A DNA stretch of 64,000 bases from assembly GCF_964275005.1 (NCBI RefSeq), contig NC_092705.1, positions 22,129,997 through 22,193,996 of the forward strand, in the 5' to 3' direction. This document shows positions 46,512-60,892 of the stretch, piece after piece (positions within the stretch are counted from its first letter, which is position 1; the number at the start of each line of letters is the position of its first letter). Source of the stretch: Diadema setosum. Its lineage: Eukaryota; Echinodermata; Echinoidea; Diadematoida; Diadematidae. The notes under the pieces are model-generated. The model made no database searches and was not told the origin of the DNA. It saw nothing but the letters and a program-made list of their open reading frames with translations. Made by a program: the position numbers and the translations under genes.

Positions 46512-49500
46512 GATGATGGTTTGGAGTAACAAGATGCATACACCTGCAGTGTGAATAAAATAGAAAATACACGGGATTAATCAGCGCGTCGGTTTTAATT
46601 AATGCACTCTTACAAAGGTACAATCACCGTATCTCACTCATGATCAATATGCTCTACTTACCATGGAAATGATTGTGATCTTAATAATTATTGGGGTGAT
46701 GTAGAGGTGATAAGTGCTATGTAAAAATATGTTTCTTCCAGTGCACATTGACGCTACCGCAGTATCACGAGCTCTACAAGAACATTACATCGTTACTAAT
46801 ACCATTACTATCATCACTACTACTATTATTGTTATCTAATCATGGGGTACTCTTCATAATGCCCTCGTCTTCATCATAATATTTCTTGAAATTTCTTGTG
46901 TAGTGTTCTCTACCATTTCCAATTACCTGACATGTCTTCTTTTTTTTTCAACAATACATTGTACCCGGGCATGCAGAATAACATCCAAATGCTAAAGAAT
47001 TTTCTCTTAACATCCCCCTAATTTTTGGAAACAAGAAAAACAAAATAAATACATAGATGGCAGAAGAGGACCAGACGTTTATCATAAAGACTGAACTTCG
47101 TTTCTTAAAACATTGCCTTTCCATGCGGACGTGTCTACGGACTTTTGATCACCTTTTATCGTCACAATTTATGCTCGCCTTCAACCATGATTCAAGGTTC
47201 CCTCCTCTGTAATAAATGCCCACTATCTACGAGAAATAGCAACTGTATGACTATCGGTAGGATGTAGATGGTATGACCATTTTCTTTTTCTATTTACGAA
47301 AACCAGTCGATGACTCCTTTGCCGTCATGCATGATTTTCAAACGCTTACTTTGTAAATTTATTTGCTGGATCTATCCCTTGTTCACGGCTCAAGCCTGAG
47401 TCATTACTATCCCCATTACCCGTTGCCATGGTCACCCCAAACGCTCCCGGGATGCCTCGGTGTGGATTCAAGAAAAGGTGTATTGTGAGGAGTAAATTGG
47501 TCCTCACGGCGGGATAACATACCCGATGGCTGGGATAAGAACGACTTTAACAGGGGCAGCTTACTAATGTTACTGCAGTACCTTTCTTTCCCTTTCTCTC
47601 TCTCTCTCTCTCTCTTTTGTCAATCCAAGACCACTGCCTTCTGCCAACCTTATCAATATTCATCGGAATCGAAAACTATAACGCAACGGACTTCAATCTG
47701 TTCATTTCGCTCACACTGTTGAATGGGCAGTTGTCTTTGTTCGCAGATAATGCTTCCCTCGTGTCTAGGAAAAGAACTCTGTTTTGTTTTATGACATATT
47801 TCTGCAACTTTCTTATCTTCTGTCCGATTGAAATGAAACTTCTGCCGTTCTGCTTGAATGATTGTAACCATTGCTTAATGTCATCCAAAATTGGGGGGGG
47901 GGGGGGGGGAGGGCGAATAAAATGCACCAAATAAGTCGCAGTATAATATAAGGCCCAGTCATCGGTGCAGTGATTTAATCTGAAACTTTACGGGCAGTAA
48001 GGCCCGGAGTAGATGGATGGTCGAAATTTATGGAACACAATAGTCGTGGTTAACTTCCAAAGTAGTACTAAAATAGATGAGAACAGGTAACTTTCACCTG
48101 TGTAGTTTCTATGTACAACCATGGAGGTATTGATATTTCTTTGGTAAAATATAGAAACCTTACTTCACGGCTTAAAAACACCCTCCATAAATGATTATCA
48201 TATAAGCCAAATAAAGCAAAACAAGATAGCTCTAAACTTTATCGCAATTAATTGAAGAGACTTTCGCCTAGAACAATTAAAACAAAAGCTTTCATGTATT
48301 ATTTTTTATGGCCATACGAAGCGGGTATTCTATGACTTGAAACAAATTCATTATAAGTGGGCGAATTACTGAACTGTACCACTTTGAATAGAACATCATC
48401 ATTCTGATTTACACGGTGCCTATTAGTGGAAACGTATGCTGTTTGATTTCAGCAAGATCAGATTCCCCCACAAAGACACAACACCTTAAAGAACGAAAAC
48501 ATAAAATGAAAACAATCAAAGTGGAAGATTTAATTCCAGAAAGCACTAATAACTCATGTTTGATGGAGGTAATTGGTCAGTTTTACCACGGGAGAGGAAA
48601 TTTAGTGGTGCTAGCGCATTATCTATAAATACACAAACAATCATTCAATTACAGATGCATGAAAGAAACGCGAAGAACAGAGTTTGCGGGGCATTTCATA
48701 CCATTGTTTGTGGTTATAGCCATCTATTCTGAAGAATGTTGATGGTGGGATCCGCTATAATGATCACAAAGGAGAAAGAGTAAAAGTGGTTTACATTGAC
48801 TCAAAAAGATCGATAGCATTGAGCCCGTGGATGGAGTTAAAAGAAGATGCGTGTCTATATTGTGATAAATGAAGTTCAGCCATTGTACAAATTCGTCCGG
48901 CCACAGATCGATTCCAAACAATGGAGCGGATTCGGAAGGACTTTATTTGACAGATAAGGGGAAGCCGCGAGTGTGGGAAAATTAGGAGAAAGACGTCTGA
49001 AAAAAAAAAAACAGCATCCCGACAAAGAAAGAAGTAAGAAAGATGACACACACAGTCTTCTCGGTAGGGCATATAGCTTTGAACTGAATGTGAAAAACGG
49101 TGGTCGGTAAAAGAGACTTTAATTTTGACACATTGGCTAGACACCCACGCTTATCTTGCAAGACGAAATACCAAGCTGAATTGAAAGAACACTATAGTTA
49201 CTTCTCTGGATGGACTTGGAGGGTAGTAAATTGTTTTTATTCATATCATCAATTTCACTCGAAAAGCTTTCATTGTCAACAGAACTGGTGCGCGACAATA
49301 CAATGCGAAGTAGTACAAGCTCTTTTAGGCCTATTACCTTAATGACGTCGGCGAGCGGATTATGTAGGGGCCGCGAGAGGTGCGAAAAAGTAGGCTTTGA
49401 TATAACTAAGTTTTCTTTCCGCGGAACTAACCATTTCGCGCCTAATTATACAGACGCCGTAGAGTGCGGGAAATAAATGTATGTCATACAGGAAATGGCG

Positions 49501-49754
49501 GGGGCCGGAACCGGCTGCCTGCTTTCATGCATTGATGTCTGGGTGATTGCAATAGGGAAATATTCCTTGGTGAACGTACAACGTGAACCTGTAATACGAA
49601 TTCATTTGGACAAGAAGTAGAATGCTGTTTCTTTTTTTCCTTCTTTTATACTTCCCATGGAGTGGAAGGCCACCTGTTCTCTTCCAGCAATGGTCCTTAT
49701 TTTTTGAATATACACCATGGTCTTAACTTAAATTCAGTACAAATTTTCAACGTA

Positions 49755-49944
49755 CAGCCGCGCACTCCCGTTATAACGAACACGGATATAACAAAATGTT
49801 CGTTACAACAAAGTAAAAGTTCAGAAAGCATTTACTTACCTTACTGTATGTTCGGTTATAACGTAATTTCAGTACCACGAAAAAAAAAAAAAAACCCTCC
49901 ATATAGTCCCGAAGACTTCGTTATTATATAACGGGAGTGCATTG
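49755..49944. mobile_element. CAGTGCAC-type MITE, both ends present
   Basis: Starts CAGCCGCGCACTCCCGTTAT after TA, ends AACGGGAGTGCATTG before TA (49945-49946). The same family as the BOK copies. Confidence 0.78.
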
Positions 49945-51384
49945 TATCAGCAGAATGCGTGATATGTAAGCTTGGTCACATGCACGACGTCTTTACACCA
50001 TTTTACAAAGTAAAGGGAACTGTGGGAGATATGGGGCAATTCACCTCACATTGATAAATCTGTGTTGACATTGTTATAAACGTGGCATAAAGCTGCAAAT
50101 CACCTAAAACCAATAATTTCGGGGTCAAAATATATCACGAACATGCATGGCCGCGTTGAGTTTTCACAATGTATATACACACACCGTATGGCTGCAGGAA
50201 TATGCATTTTAACATTAATGTGTGTGTCTTTGTGTTTGTGAGCGTGTGCGTGTGTAGAACCTCAATAAGTTATCGTTATTCGGGAACAAATGGCTGCCAG
50301 TTGAAATCATCACGGAAAGATCACTAAACAAAACAAAATGGAGATGACAAACGGAATCACTATCCAATATTGTTCTGAGAATAAAGCAAGGGAAAAAATG
50401 ATTTCAAGATCACAGTCACACACGCCAAGAGACATATCCAACAAGGGTCATCAGTAACGACTCGTGGGCAGAGAGATCGCCCGGTGGATTCATGCCGACT
50501 TCGCAGTTGGTCAACGTACTTCATATAGCCATTTCTTACCTATTTAAAGGAGACCAAATGCAGTCGGATCATGCACAGTCCAGTGTCATCCAGTGTTGTC
50601 CACTTGCAGAAATTATTCCAATCCGTTTTGACGGGTCACTCGTAGGCAATTATTCTAAACAGTAGCCATATTCTATAGAATATGCAGTTTATTATAGGCT
50701 ATTACGATATAGCTGCTGGGTTGTGCGGGCTGTGCGGGAGAGTGGGCGTGCGCGAACGCCGCTAAACTTTCCCAACGCAGACGCCGAGTGAAGGGGGATC
50801 AACGAGTCTGCAAAGACGCAGGAAGCCACTGAAAACATAACGGTCCAGGTGAGTTCTACGAGTGCCGCCAACAACAATAGGGGAATTTAGCCTTCCCGCT
50901 TCGGCGACGGCCCATTCACGTCGCATTATCGAACGTCAAACGTGAGGTGAAATGGGCATTGTAAAAGAGAGGGAGGGAAAAAAAAGGAAAGAAGGATAAC
51001 ATAAGAGAGAGAGAGGGGGGGGGGTTGAGAGACTGAGGGATGGGGCAGAGTAGAGGGGAGAAAGGGATGGAGAGAGGTTAGACAAGGTTGGGGTGACTGT
51101 TAGTGGTATCAAACTGAAGTCAACTCCATACCGCGTCTTGACAATAATGGTCTAGCTTATTCTTACTATAACTGTCAGCGCTGAACATAAGCATTTCATG
51201 ATTTCTCGAGCCTCAATTGATAAGATGAGAATTTGAAAGAAATTCTTTCTAAAATTCCATGATGACAATAAAGAATATGATGATGACGATGATGATGATA
51301 ATAATTGCAATAATAATAAAAACAACAATAATGATAATAATTATACAGATGATGAAAGAAAGATATTTTTCAGAGGGGTGAAGG

Positions 51385-51492
51385 TTCAGGTGTGAGTTTA
51401 TTCGCTTTGTCTCTCTCTGTCTCCCTTAGCAGTTGCGATCTTTACAAATTTAATTTGTAGATGGAGACAAATTGAAGAAACTCACACCTGAA
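51385..51492. repeat. 108-bp element with perfect 15-bp inverted ends
   Basis: TTCAGGTGTGAGTTT at 51385 and its exact inverse ending at 51492. Confidence 0.75.
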
Positions 51493-51608
51493 GATGATAG
51501 TTGTTAGAATAATGATAATGATACCAACAACAACTAAGAGAGAGAGAGGGAAAGAGAGCCTTGAGATGTGGACGTTATGTCCAGACAAGGGACGTGACGT
51601 TTCCTTGA

Positions 51609-51686
51609 ATAAAATTCAATTCAATTCAATTCAATTCAATTCAATTCTGATAAATTCAATTAAATTCAATTCAATTCAATTCAAAT
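51609..51686 (+). repeat. (AATTC)n array
   Basis: About fifteen units of AATTC/AATTA. Confidence 0.95.
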
Positions 51687-54600
51687 TTCATTTCCCAATA
51701 TCACATTTTTGTTGTGGATACAAGTTCGAGGAAAACAAAACGTACAATGCATTACAACTTTGTAAAAAATGAAGCTATTTGTCGAAAATAATTGTGTTGT
51801 TGAAAAAAAAAAAGAGGCCCACGTAAAAAAGACAACCTTGTAAAAATGTGGGCCACTCAAATGAAGCTTTCTATATAAGAAGGCCAGAGCGCGCAGAATG
51901 TTTCTATCCGTCAAACCGAGCCGTCCTCAAGCGCACAGACGTTTCACATCGTGTCGTGCCGTGCCACAAAAGCTGTCCGTATACGCAAACTGGGCCTGAA
52001 GTGTCGCATTGAGTGCGTATACAATATGCATGACGATCACGGTTAAAATGAGTAAATTTTGATAAATGTCTTTTTTCACAAAAGGAATTGTCACAGGTCC
52101 TTCTATATCTATAACGTCTAATACGGCAACAATATTTACCTGACTATACTTGAGATATGTACACGAAAACAAGTAATATGATTCGTAGCCAGATGCTGAG
52201 TTAGTGCTATCAAAAAAGAACATTTCATTTTTCAAATCTAGGTAGATTAGCGTGCCGTCTAATAATTACATGTCATGAATTTTGACTTGAGAAATTATTT
52301 CGTATCATATAACACTGATCAATTTAGGCTATCATCAAACAATAATGCAGTGATGTGAGCAATCATGGCAATACCCAAAACGAACGTTCGATATGAATTC
52401 ATTTTCCCCAATGTAAATAGGCAAGGTAGGAGATGTAAATTTAAAGGTAATGTACTTATAATAAAAATTCGAGAACAGAGAAAAAGAGACAGTTCTTCTT
52501 ATCTAGGATGGCGGGAATTAAACTACCATTTTGTGTTGTCAGGAATAGCTTATTGTTACCTTTTTTATGGGGAAGAGCATGTAATAAAACGACTTTGTAT
52601 GAAAGATTGAGCCATACAAGACTGGCGTATATCGGTAACAGTGATTTCCTCAGATTTTAAGGATCGGAGAATCGGATGATACAAACACAGAAGAATGATT
52701 AGATTAATGCGATTTAGCCGATTTCTTTGCAAAATATTTCTGCAGATCCAAATGGCGGAGCAACAGAGTCTGGACCAGAACTAATTCTTTTTGGGAACGA
52801 CGGTAATTTTCCAGATCGACTGATGGGCGCCGTTTCGTTCGAGTAATACGCCGTAAATAAGTGATCAAAGAAACACCCAATCAGCTTACACTTTCAAGCT
52901 GTTTTTGAGATAGGTCCAGTCGTTACAAGGTATACCAACGTGTCAAATTAGGACGGCATGCAGCGAGGTTTAGATTCGTTGCTTATTATGCTTTGCGATA
53001 ATAATGGCAAGCATAATGTTGTACTTTCTTGAATGAAACTGACTTGCCAAATTAAAACTACGCTGGATGCCACCTTTGGGCAACTCCTTTTCCTCCTCCG
53101 TAACTATGGTAACGAATCCTACACCAAGATAAATCTGTATCAAACTAAATGTGTAGTGCATGTAGTATTAAATGGAACTAGTCTCCAGAAAAAAAAAAAA
53201 GAAAACTGGTGTATACACCAGCGTAAGAACGCTCTGCAGATGTAAGATTCCTAACTATATTCCAGGTTAAAAAAAAGTACAAATTTTCTTTTTGATCTTC
53301 AAATTGTGAAAACCCGACTTTTCTTCTCAACTGTATATACTCCTGTTATTCCTGATCAGTCCATTTTCGATATTTCATACAAGCTGATAAGTTTGTTATT
53401 GTTTTCATTGATGTGTTTTGGGTATGTACGTTTTATGTATTGATTTGTTTTCCGTGTTGTCTAACAAAATGCCAAATAAAGCACGATGACAACAGTGTTC
53501 CTTTGCTCAGCATTAGAGAGATAAGATCTGAAGACTAGAGACGAGACAGTCGGATGGCCAACCGAACCGTGACATCGCACCAAACAGATATGAAAGAAAC
53601 CACCGAAGCCCAATTGATGCAAGATTCCACAAGACCCGGTAAAGGAGCCTTGAGATTTGCTAGTGCTGTAAACCACGGATTCACTCTGAAAATTGTTCTC
53701 TTCTTCGACGAGAGCTCCAATCTCTTGAAGAGGATTACGTCTTCCAAAGCCGCTACTGTTGCTTCAGGGTTTTCCTCGAATAGTTTCGTTTACATGCCTT
53801 TACATTCCAAAGTGCAGACGTTCAAAAACTCGTACAGTGTCTGATGGCATGGGCAGAGTAGACCTTTCATATCTGGTATATCATCAGAACGCTTAGAAGC
53901 AAGACTATTATGATTAAAGAGCTCAAGAGTTCTCAAAGGTTTGGTTAGGATCGCGTGCAATTGAAATAATGCATGTGGGAAGCAAGTGATGTCACAATAA
54001 GCCTTCTTTAACCCACTGATCACTATGAAAATGCTTTGCCCCCGTATACAATAGGGAATTCCAATCTCTCGGAGGTAACTGGTTAATTGTGCTAAACTGC
54101 CATCGGCAACTATGCATGCGCAGGGTGAAGATACATGGCATTGTTGCAGTCGTTGTTCACTCTTCAAACATTGTGTGCCATTCATGATGTCCGGTAGCTT
54201 CTTCTTCCTGACAGCTGATGATACGGAAAGGAGAAGGTGTACGAACTCGAGACAATCGTGCGATTTACCTACCGCCAGTCGCCTATGTGTCACGATACGC
54301 GCGCCAATTTGTTTGAGCCTCCTTAAAGGGACTACATCACTAAAACAGCCAAAGAATTATGAATATGTGCAATGCATTTTGTAATCACTTTTCTACCATA
54401 AATCCTTCAGGTAATTTGTATGCGCCCACAAAAAAACAAAAAACAAAAACAAAAACAAAACAACAAACAAAACTTCCATAACGAAGATTACGGCCATTTT
54501 TCAATCCCTGGTAAAGTACTTTAGAATGCACCTTCCCCTAGACTGGGAATAATTTGTATGTTTACCTGCAACACATTTTGTTAATCGAAATGACACTTTA

Positions 54601-55316
54601 CCAGTGATTGACAGATAATGTCACTAGCGGAATCTTAGTTCGGAAGTTTGGTTGTTGTTGTTGTTGTTGTTATTATTGTTTGTGGGCCTATCCAAGTAAT
54701 CTGGAGAAAAATAGTGGATGTAATTATCAGGAAATACATGGCATATAATAATTTAGCAGTATTCTTTTTTGGCCACATAATGATTACAATATGAATCAAC
54801 ACAAGTCAACATAATATATATCTGCATTACATAGTCCCTTTAAGGTCTTTTTCATGCAGCTGTAAACAGTGATGTTGACAATCAATAAAGTATTCTCCCT
54901 CCTCAACCAAAATCGTCTACATCTGATCAAGCGGATTTTCTTCACATTCATGACTTTTGTCCCGATCTGCTTCAGTATCTTTGGACACAGTGACAGAACT
55001 CGGATTATAAGCTCTGTATGCATGCTGCATTTGTGTGTGAAATTTGTGCACGTTTGACTAATTGGCACAGAAAGTGTTAATAACAGAATCCTCTTCAGAT
55101 GTAAATATCATTGAATCGCTCACCATGGCCTTGTATGACGTCACAATGGCATGTAAAGATGTTATAAGGTCATTTAGTGACATCGCAAGAGGCATCAAGA
55201 TACAGTCCACAGGAAATGGAGCCTCTTCAAGTCTGTGTGCCCCCGATGTGCTGACCTGAAGAACAAGACGAGTACGTGAACTAAATCGTATAGTAATCGA
55301 TAATCGATAATCGGAA

Positions 55317-55652
55317 GTGAGTAAACTCTGTCGGTAGCGCGTCTGCTTCATGATCCAAAGGACCCCGGTTCGATTCCCGGGTCCCACTGAGCAATGTTGT
55401 GTGTAATCATACCGTCCCCTCTACTAAGAGGCAAAACATTCTGTCCCTTGGATAGGACATAAAATCGAGGTCCCGAGTGTGAGAGAGTCACAACTCATGC
55501 ACATAAAAGATCCCGCTTCATTATTCATCGCAAACTGAAAGTGATGTGGTCCCGCCTTACATCAAACTGGACGCCATGGAAGATCAGCTATTGCAGCTGA
55601 ATATGGGCTATCCAGCCATCTTCTCAGATGGAAATGAAGCAAACAAACAATC
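55317..55652 (+). mobile_element. tRNA-derived SINE, nearly full length
   Basis: The head has GGTAGCGCGTCTGCTTCATG (A box and a CAT anticodon-like loop, as in tRNA-Met) and GGTTCGATTCC (B box, 55367-55377). The body matches 8451-8685 and 44257-44565, and the tail is AAAC-rich. Pol III-transcribed when active. Confidence 0.85.
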
Positions 55653-56524
55653 ACTATTCCAACACCTTTTCCGAACGCTATCAGGAGACACACGCATATT
55701 TTGATTCTTCATTCACCAAGTGCCGTCGGTCTTGTTCATAGACCTCTGAGGATCATTGCTGGTAATACATTCCATAATGCATTCACAGTGTTCTCTGTCA
55801 TATCACACTACAACCCTTCACGTGGAAAGTGTAAAAATCGGGATTTCTTCGGATATGGTTAATAGCATCAATTTTGAAGGGAATGTCTTGTATGCGGAGA
55901 GCATGCAATAGCCATACATTATAAGGGCGACGATCCCTCAAATTGAATGATGCAAATACACATTAATGGTTAGATATTGATTGAGGGTGACATAGGTGGA
56001 TGTTGGATAGAAAGCAAAATACATCTGTATCTGCCTTCACAAAACTAAAACAGTTAAGCTTGACAGTACATTCAAGGTCGAGAGAGGGCTTCCTCATATT
56101 CGCCACTTCCCAGTGTTACATCAATGACCAAACATGCCAAAAGTAACACTTGAACGCAGGGACGTAAAATTATTATTATGAGTGAAAACATTACGAATTC
56201 GAGAAACGCGAAGTAACCATTCGCCCAGGTACAGTGTGGTAGTCAGGGGCGAACGACTGTCAGAGAGAAAAAAAAAAATGATGCGGTTCTTTCAAAGACC
56301 CGGATAAAAAAGAAAACAAAGATGCGATGTGAGAATACCAGGACGTACTTAGAGGGGTCTCCTGAAACACTCGTAGTAAATTCTAGGCGCGCTGTGTCAA
56401 AACCAAGATCTTACCACTAGATACTAGTGTTTATTTCAGGCTTTACTGGAAAAGAAAAATGGTAACTGATAAGGGGACATCTTGTCCCAAATCGTCTTTC
56501 TCCCCCCCCCCCCCATCTCTTTCC

Positions 56525-56532
56525 CTCTTTCC

Positions 56533-56565
<33 letters not shown>

Positions 56566-56593
56566 TCTATCTCACTTCCATGTCAGATACTAA

Positions 56594-56657
<64 letters not shown>
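56525..56657 (+). repeat. (TC)n followed by (TA)n microsatellites
   Basis: TC-rich run to 56572, then about 30 TA units from 56596. Confidence 0.97.
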
Positions 56658-56659
<2 letters not shown>

Positions 56660-57729
56660 TATATCAGAGATAAATGAAATATATGCGTGAGTACATTAAT
56701 AAGAAAGTAAACTTATTCTTTTATCTGACTGGTATAGTTCAGTCATGATTGTAGCAATAATCAATTTAATACTCTGTTACTCGGAAATATAAAAAAACAA
56801 CAACACACATGCTATTGAGAGCATTCGGTTCTATGCTGCAGAAAGCGTGATATTTCATCCTTAAATTGTGGCAATCAATAATGAATCTCAAGTCATATAA
56901 CTACCATGTAACACGATAACTTCAAGTACTCAAGAAATAATCCCTATAGGTTGAATGGCCATTCATTCACGTCATTCGAATGTTCGATAGAAATGGACAC
57001 CTTCTAACACACAGCGCTCGCATCATTGTACTAAAATACTCCACGCACTCTCTCAAACAGAAGAGAAAATGGTTGACGAAAATATGCATACCTAACTCTG
57101 AAGCCGATTTCTAGCAGCCTTCTTTACCCTGATTGGTACTATACATCCGTGGATGATAAACAAGTAGCACGCACTTACAATTTCAATCCACAGAATAAGA
57201 TCATGTTCCAAGTCTTGTAAATAGGACGGGAACATCAATGGTCGTCAGAACTTCTTTCCTAAACCGGCAAGAATTAAAGAGAGGTTTGTTCCAAGAGCTT
57301 TCATTATGACAATTCAGCCTTTCTTCTAAATCACAGTCCAATCTATGACCTTGCAGTGCTTGCTACGGACCAGGTACCAATCATATCGACAATACAAAGT
57401 ACATGGAACGCATAATGTACACACACAAGAAATGGTGAGTGTTGATATACACAACGCCAATTCGAAGTCACGTGATCGGCGTCAAACAGCTTCCAGCAGC
57501 GTCGCTCGTTGTAGTATAGCGCTATGTCGTCTGCCCTTGTAATTCAATGGTCATGTTGTGTTAAACGTTCCATGACCCTGTGTATTCTGGTCTTCATTGT
57601 TATTTCACACAGCTTCACAATACTTCGGTAGACCGAGACTGTAACCTGCAACAGAAGAACTCTTTTCGTAAATTTGTTTTCTTTAAAAAAAATAAAGTTA
57701 TAATTTCATACACTCCCACACACAAACAC

Positions 57730-57900
57730 ACTTTTTCCCGATAATCTTTCGCGATTTCAATATGATTACTTTCATCTTGAATCTATGATTATCATACCAC
57801 AACTTTCAGTCACACAGACACAGACACAGACACAGACACACAGACAGACAAACAGACACACGCACACCCCATACGGACACGCATACACACACACACACAT
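57730..57900 (+). repeat. CA-tailed dispersed repeat, copy 2
   Basis: CCGATAATCTTTCG, TTCATCTTGAATC, then ACACAG/CA runs. Confidence 0.5.
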
Positions 57901-58604
57901 GATACATTTATGCAAATGCCAATCGTCCATTTCACATTTATATCTTTACCTTTTTGTTACAGATAAATTACATTTACCTTCACCAAGACAAACGGAGAAA
58001 GATATATAGAAAGAAAGAAAAGAGAGAAAGAGAAAGAAAGACCTAAACATATATTTAAAGAGAGAAAATGACAGAAGGGATAGGTGAGTGAAACAGCTGG
58101 AAGCAGAAGTGTTCTAGTAGCTAACATAAAAGAAGAGAATGAAAAAAAAGTAGCATCTTTACTACAGCGTGAGCGAAAAGATGAAACTGGATTTGGCGGC
58201 GTTTGCACACAGCATGCCTTTCACACGCGCGAAAGATTCTGTCACATCGTATATATAACAAGAACGCTGCTGATCACAATGAATCGAAAGAGTCTTATTG
58301 ACAATAAATCGCTTGCGGCTGACTGGCTGACTAACATTCTGCAGGAGAGCAGGACTTCAATCAGCCTCACCCTCCTTGGCTCAATATTTACCTGTTTACT
58401 TACCGAGAAGACCTGGAACTCCGATCCACTCGTATCCATTGTTCCCATTTTTACCCTTTCGTGTTCATTGATCTCTCAATGTTCTTGATATATTATTTGG
58501 TCAGTACATACTGGTGTGCGACCAAAACATTTTCTACTTGATCGATAACTCCGAGACACCAAACTATTTTGTGTTTCATGATAATCTGTATCTTTTTTTT
58601 TTAA

Positions 58605-58822
58605 ATTTCAATAAATGATATAACATTCATCTTGAATGTATATACAAAAAAATAAATACTGTCAATAAGATTATTGAAATATGCACACACACAAGTAATA
58701 CACACACATGCACACACATATGCACACGCACACGTTTTCCGATAATCTTTATTTGATTTTGATACTGATCATTTATCATGAATGTATGCAACAAAATACG
58801 ATCAATACAATCATTGAGACAT

Positions 58823-58858
<36 letters not shown>
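58605..58858 (+). repeat. CA-tailed dispersed repeat, copies 3 and 4 in tandem
   Basis: Two units (from 58605 and 58731), each with TTCATCTTGAATG- or TATCATGAATG-type cores followed by CA runs. Confidence 0.6.
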
Positions 58859-58861
<3 letters not shown>

Positions 58862-59689
58862 AACAAACAAACAAACATCTAAACACTTTCAGGACAACTT
58901 CTGCTATGATTCTGCTACAACGATAGTTACCTAAATGTTACACCACAGTTTAGGGGGAATAAAGTGAGAGCTAATAAAAACATTTTTTTTTTGGTATAAT
59001 CTTACAGGTTTATATCTGAAGGGTTTTGTGGCGAGAACTAATCCGAGTAAAATCTACTACACTTATGCTGCGAAATGATTGTTAATGGTTTGTTAATGAT
59101 TGGTTTCTATCAAACAGATGACGGTCACATTTTGAAGTTCATGTCTGTTGGTTGGTTTTTCTGAAATCGACTTGCCGCAGAGAGAGTCTATTGCTATTAT
59201 AGCTGATTTTACATACTACCGAGGTGAATGTTTCAGACTACACATTCTGACTGGACGCTGAACTGTACCTTTGTCCGTCGACAACTTTGATACCTCTATT
59301 GATCGAATGTAACTAGCGCCATCTTTCGCTAATGTCTATTACCTTTCTCGCACGCGCGACACCATGTCCTTTTGACCAGCGCCAGTTCACCGGAGATGCT
59401 AGCCACTTGAAATTTCTCTCCAAAAAGACAAGAAATCTTCATGTTTCATGCGATAGCTCCCCGACCGACCGACCGACCACCACCACCACCATCACCACCA
59501 CCACCAACAACGACGACGACGACGACGACGAAAACAACAACAACCGAACAAAACAAAACAAAATAAAACCTCATCGCACATGCGTCCTTGTTATCTGACT
59601 GTGCAGCTTCTCATTTCTCCTAAAAAAAACCAACAAAACAAAACAAAAAAAAAAACCCAGCAATAATGACAACAACAAACAAGAGACCC

Positions 59690-60170
59690 AGGGGTCTCGC
59701 GCTCCCCTGAGTATCGCAAGTTTGGTGAAAATGCATTACGGCATTTTCAAGAAAAAGATGATAGTGTACAATTTGGGCCCCATTAGGACCCCTCCCCACC
59801 CCCCTCCCCTGGGTCCCAAGGGGGGGGGGGGGACCCCTGATTCCGCCATGAACAAACTTGAAACTAACAGTCTTTAATGTATAAACTCATAGTATTAAGA
59901 AGATTTTTTTTTTTTTTAAAGATTCCTTAACTTTGGGGGATTTGGGCCCTCTGGGGGACCCCAGGTGAGGTATGGTACCCACTTGAACAAATTGAGATCC
60001 TATCCCCCTAGGGATGCTTCCTGCCAAGTTTGGTGAAAATCGGTCAAGGGGTTCCCAAGAAGAAGATGAAAATGTAAAAAGTTTACGCACGACGCACGAC
60101 GCACGACGGACGCCGGACGAAGAGCGATCGCAATAGCTCGCTTGAGCCTATGGCTCAGGTGAGCTAAAAA
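59690..60170 (+). repeat. Dispersed repeat ending GCTCAGGTGAGCTAAAA
   Basis: AAGTTTGGTGAAAATCGG, then ACGCACGACGCACGACG, GCGATCGCAATAGCTC and CTATGGCTCAGGTGAGC. I recall this 3' end as a common repeat of marine invertebrates. Confidence 0.6.
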
Positions 60171-60892
60171 CGTATACATCTTTGAGAAAAAACAACAACA
60201 AACAAATCCAGCAAAAGAAGATCCTAAAGGGACGTTACATTCCTCCCCCCCCCCCCCCCATATCGACCTATACTTTGACCAACCGTTTTTTTTCTTTCAA
60301 TTTCCATCAACCGCCGATTTTAAGGGCTTAATTTTCAGTCTAATGAGTTATCTGCGTTTACTGATTTACGTTTATATCACGATTGAAGAAGTAGATATGA
60401 CTGGCTTCAAGTCGTTTTAAGGTATAACGATGTGTCAGCACCATGATATTATGATTGTGATCGTTAATACTATTATACTAATATCCACACTTTAAGTCAT
60501 GGACACTTTTCTTCACAGAGACATTCTATATACTCCTCGATCTTCTCCCGTTCACGTGTACAGATCAGGAGTTGGGTACAAGCCTAGAGATGAATGGATC
60601 TGTAATTAGACTGGTGGGGAATCAGGCAATGTCCTCTGACGTAAAGGCAACGGTTAAAGGAGACCTCCGGATGATTTTCAGACTTTTACATATGACCAAC
60701 TATAAATTGGTTGTACTGGGTACGGAGTTTCAGAATTTGAAGTGTGTTGGGATGAGGAATAAGAATGTTTTAAAAATTTTTAACAAATCACAAATGAACA
60801 AGGAAGATGACATGGCAGCCTCAGAGGCTCAAGTGAGCAGAACAAAAGAAGAAAGCATGCATAAATTCTACACAGGTGAACTTGTCAAGAAC

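Noticed and set aside
55325-55392. tRNA-Met gene
   Set aside because: A- and B-box-like blocks are present but no full acceptor stem pairs, and the SINE body follows directly.
58084-58488. 134-codon plus frame, and a minus-strand donor (GTAAGT) near 58390
   Set aside because: No supporting acceptor, domain or neighbouring exon on either strand.
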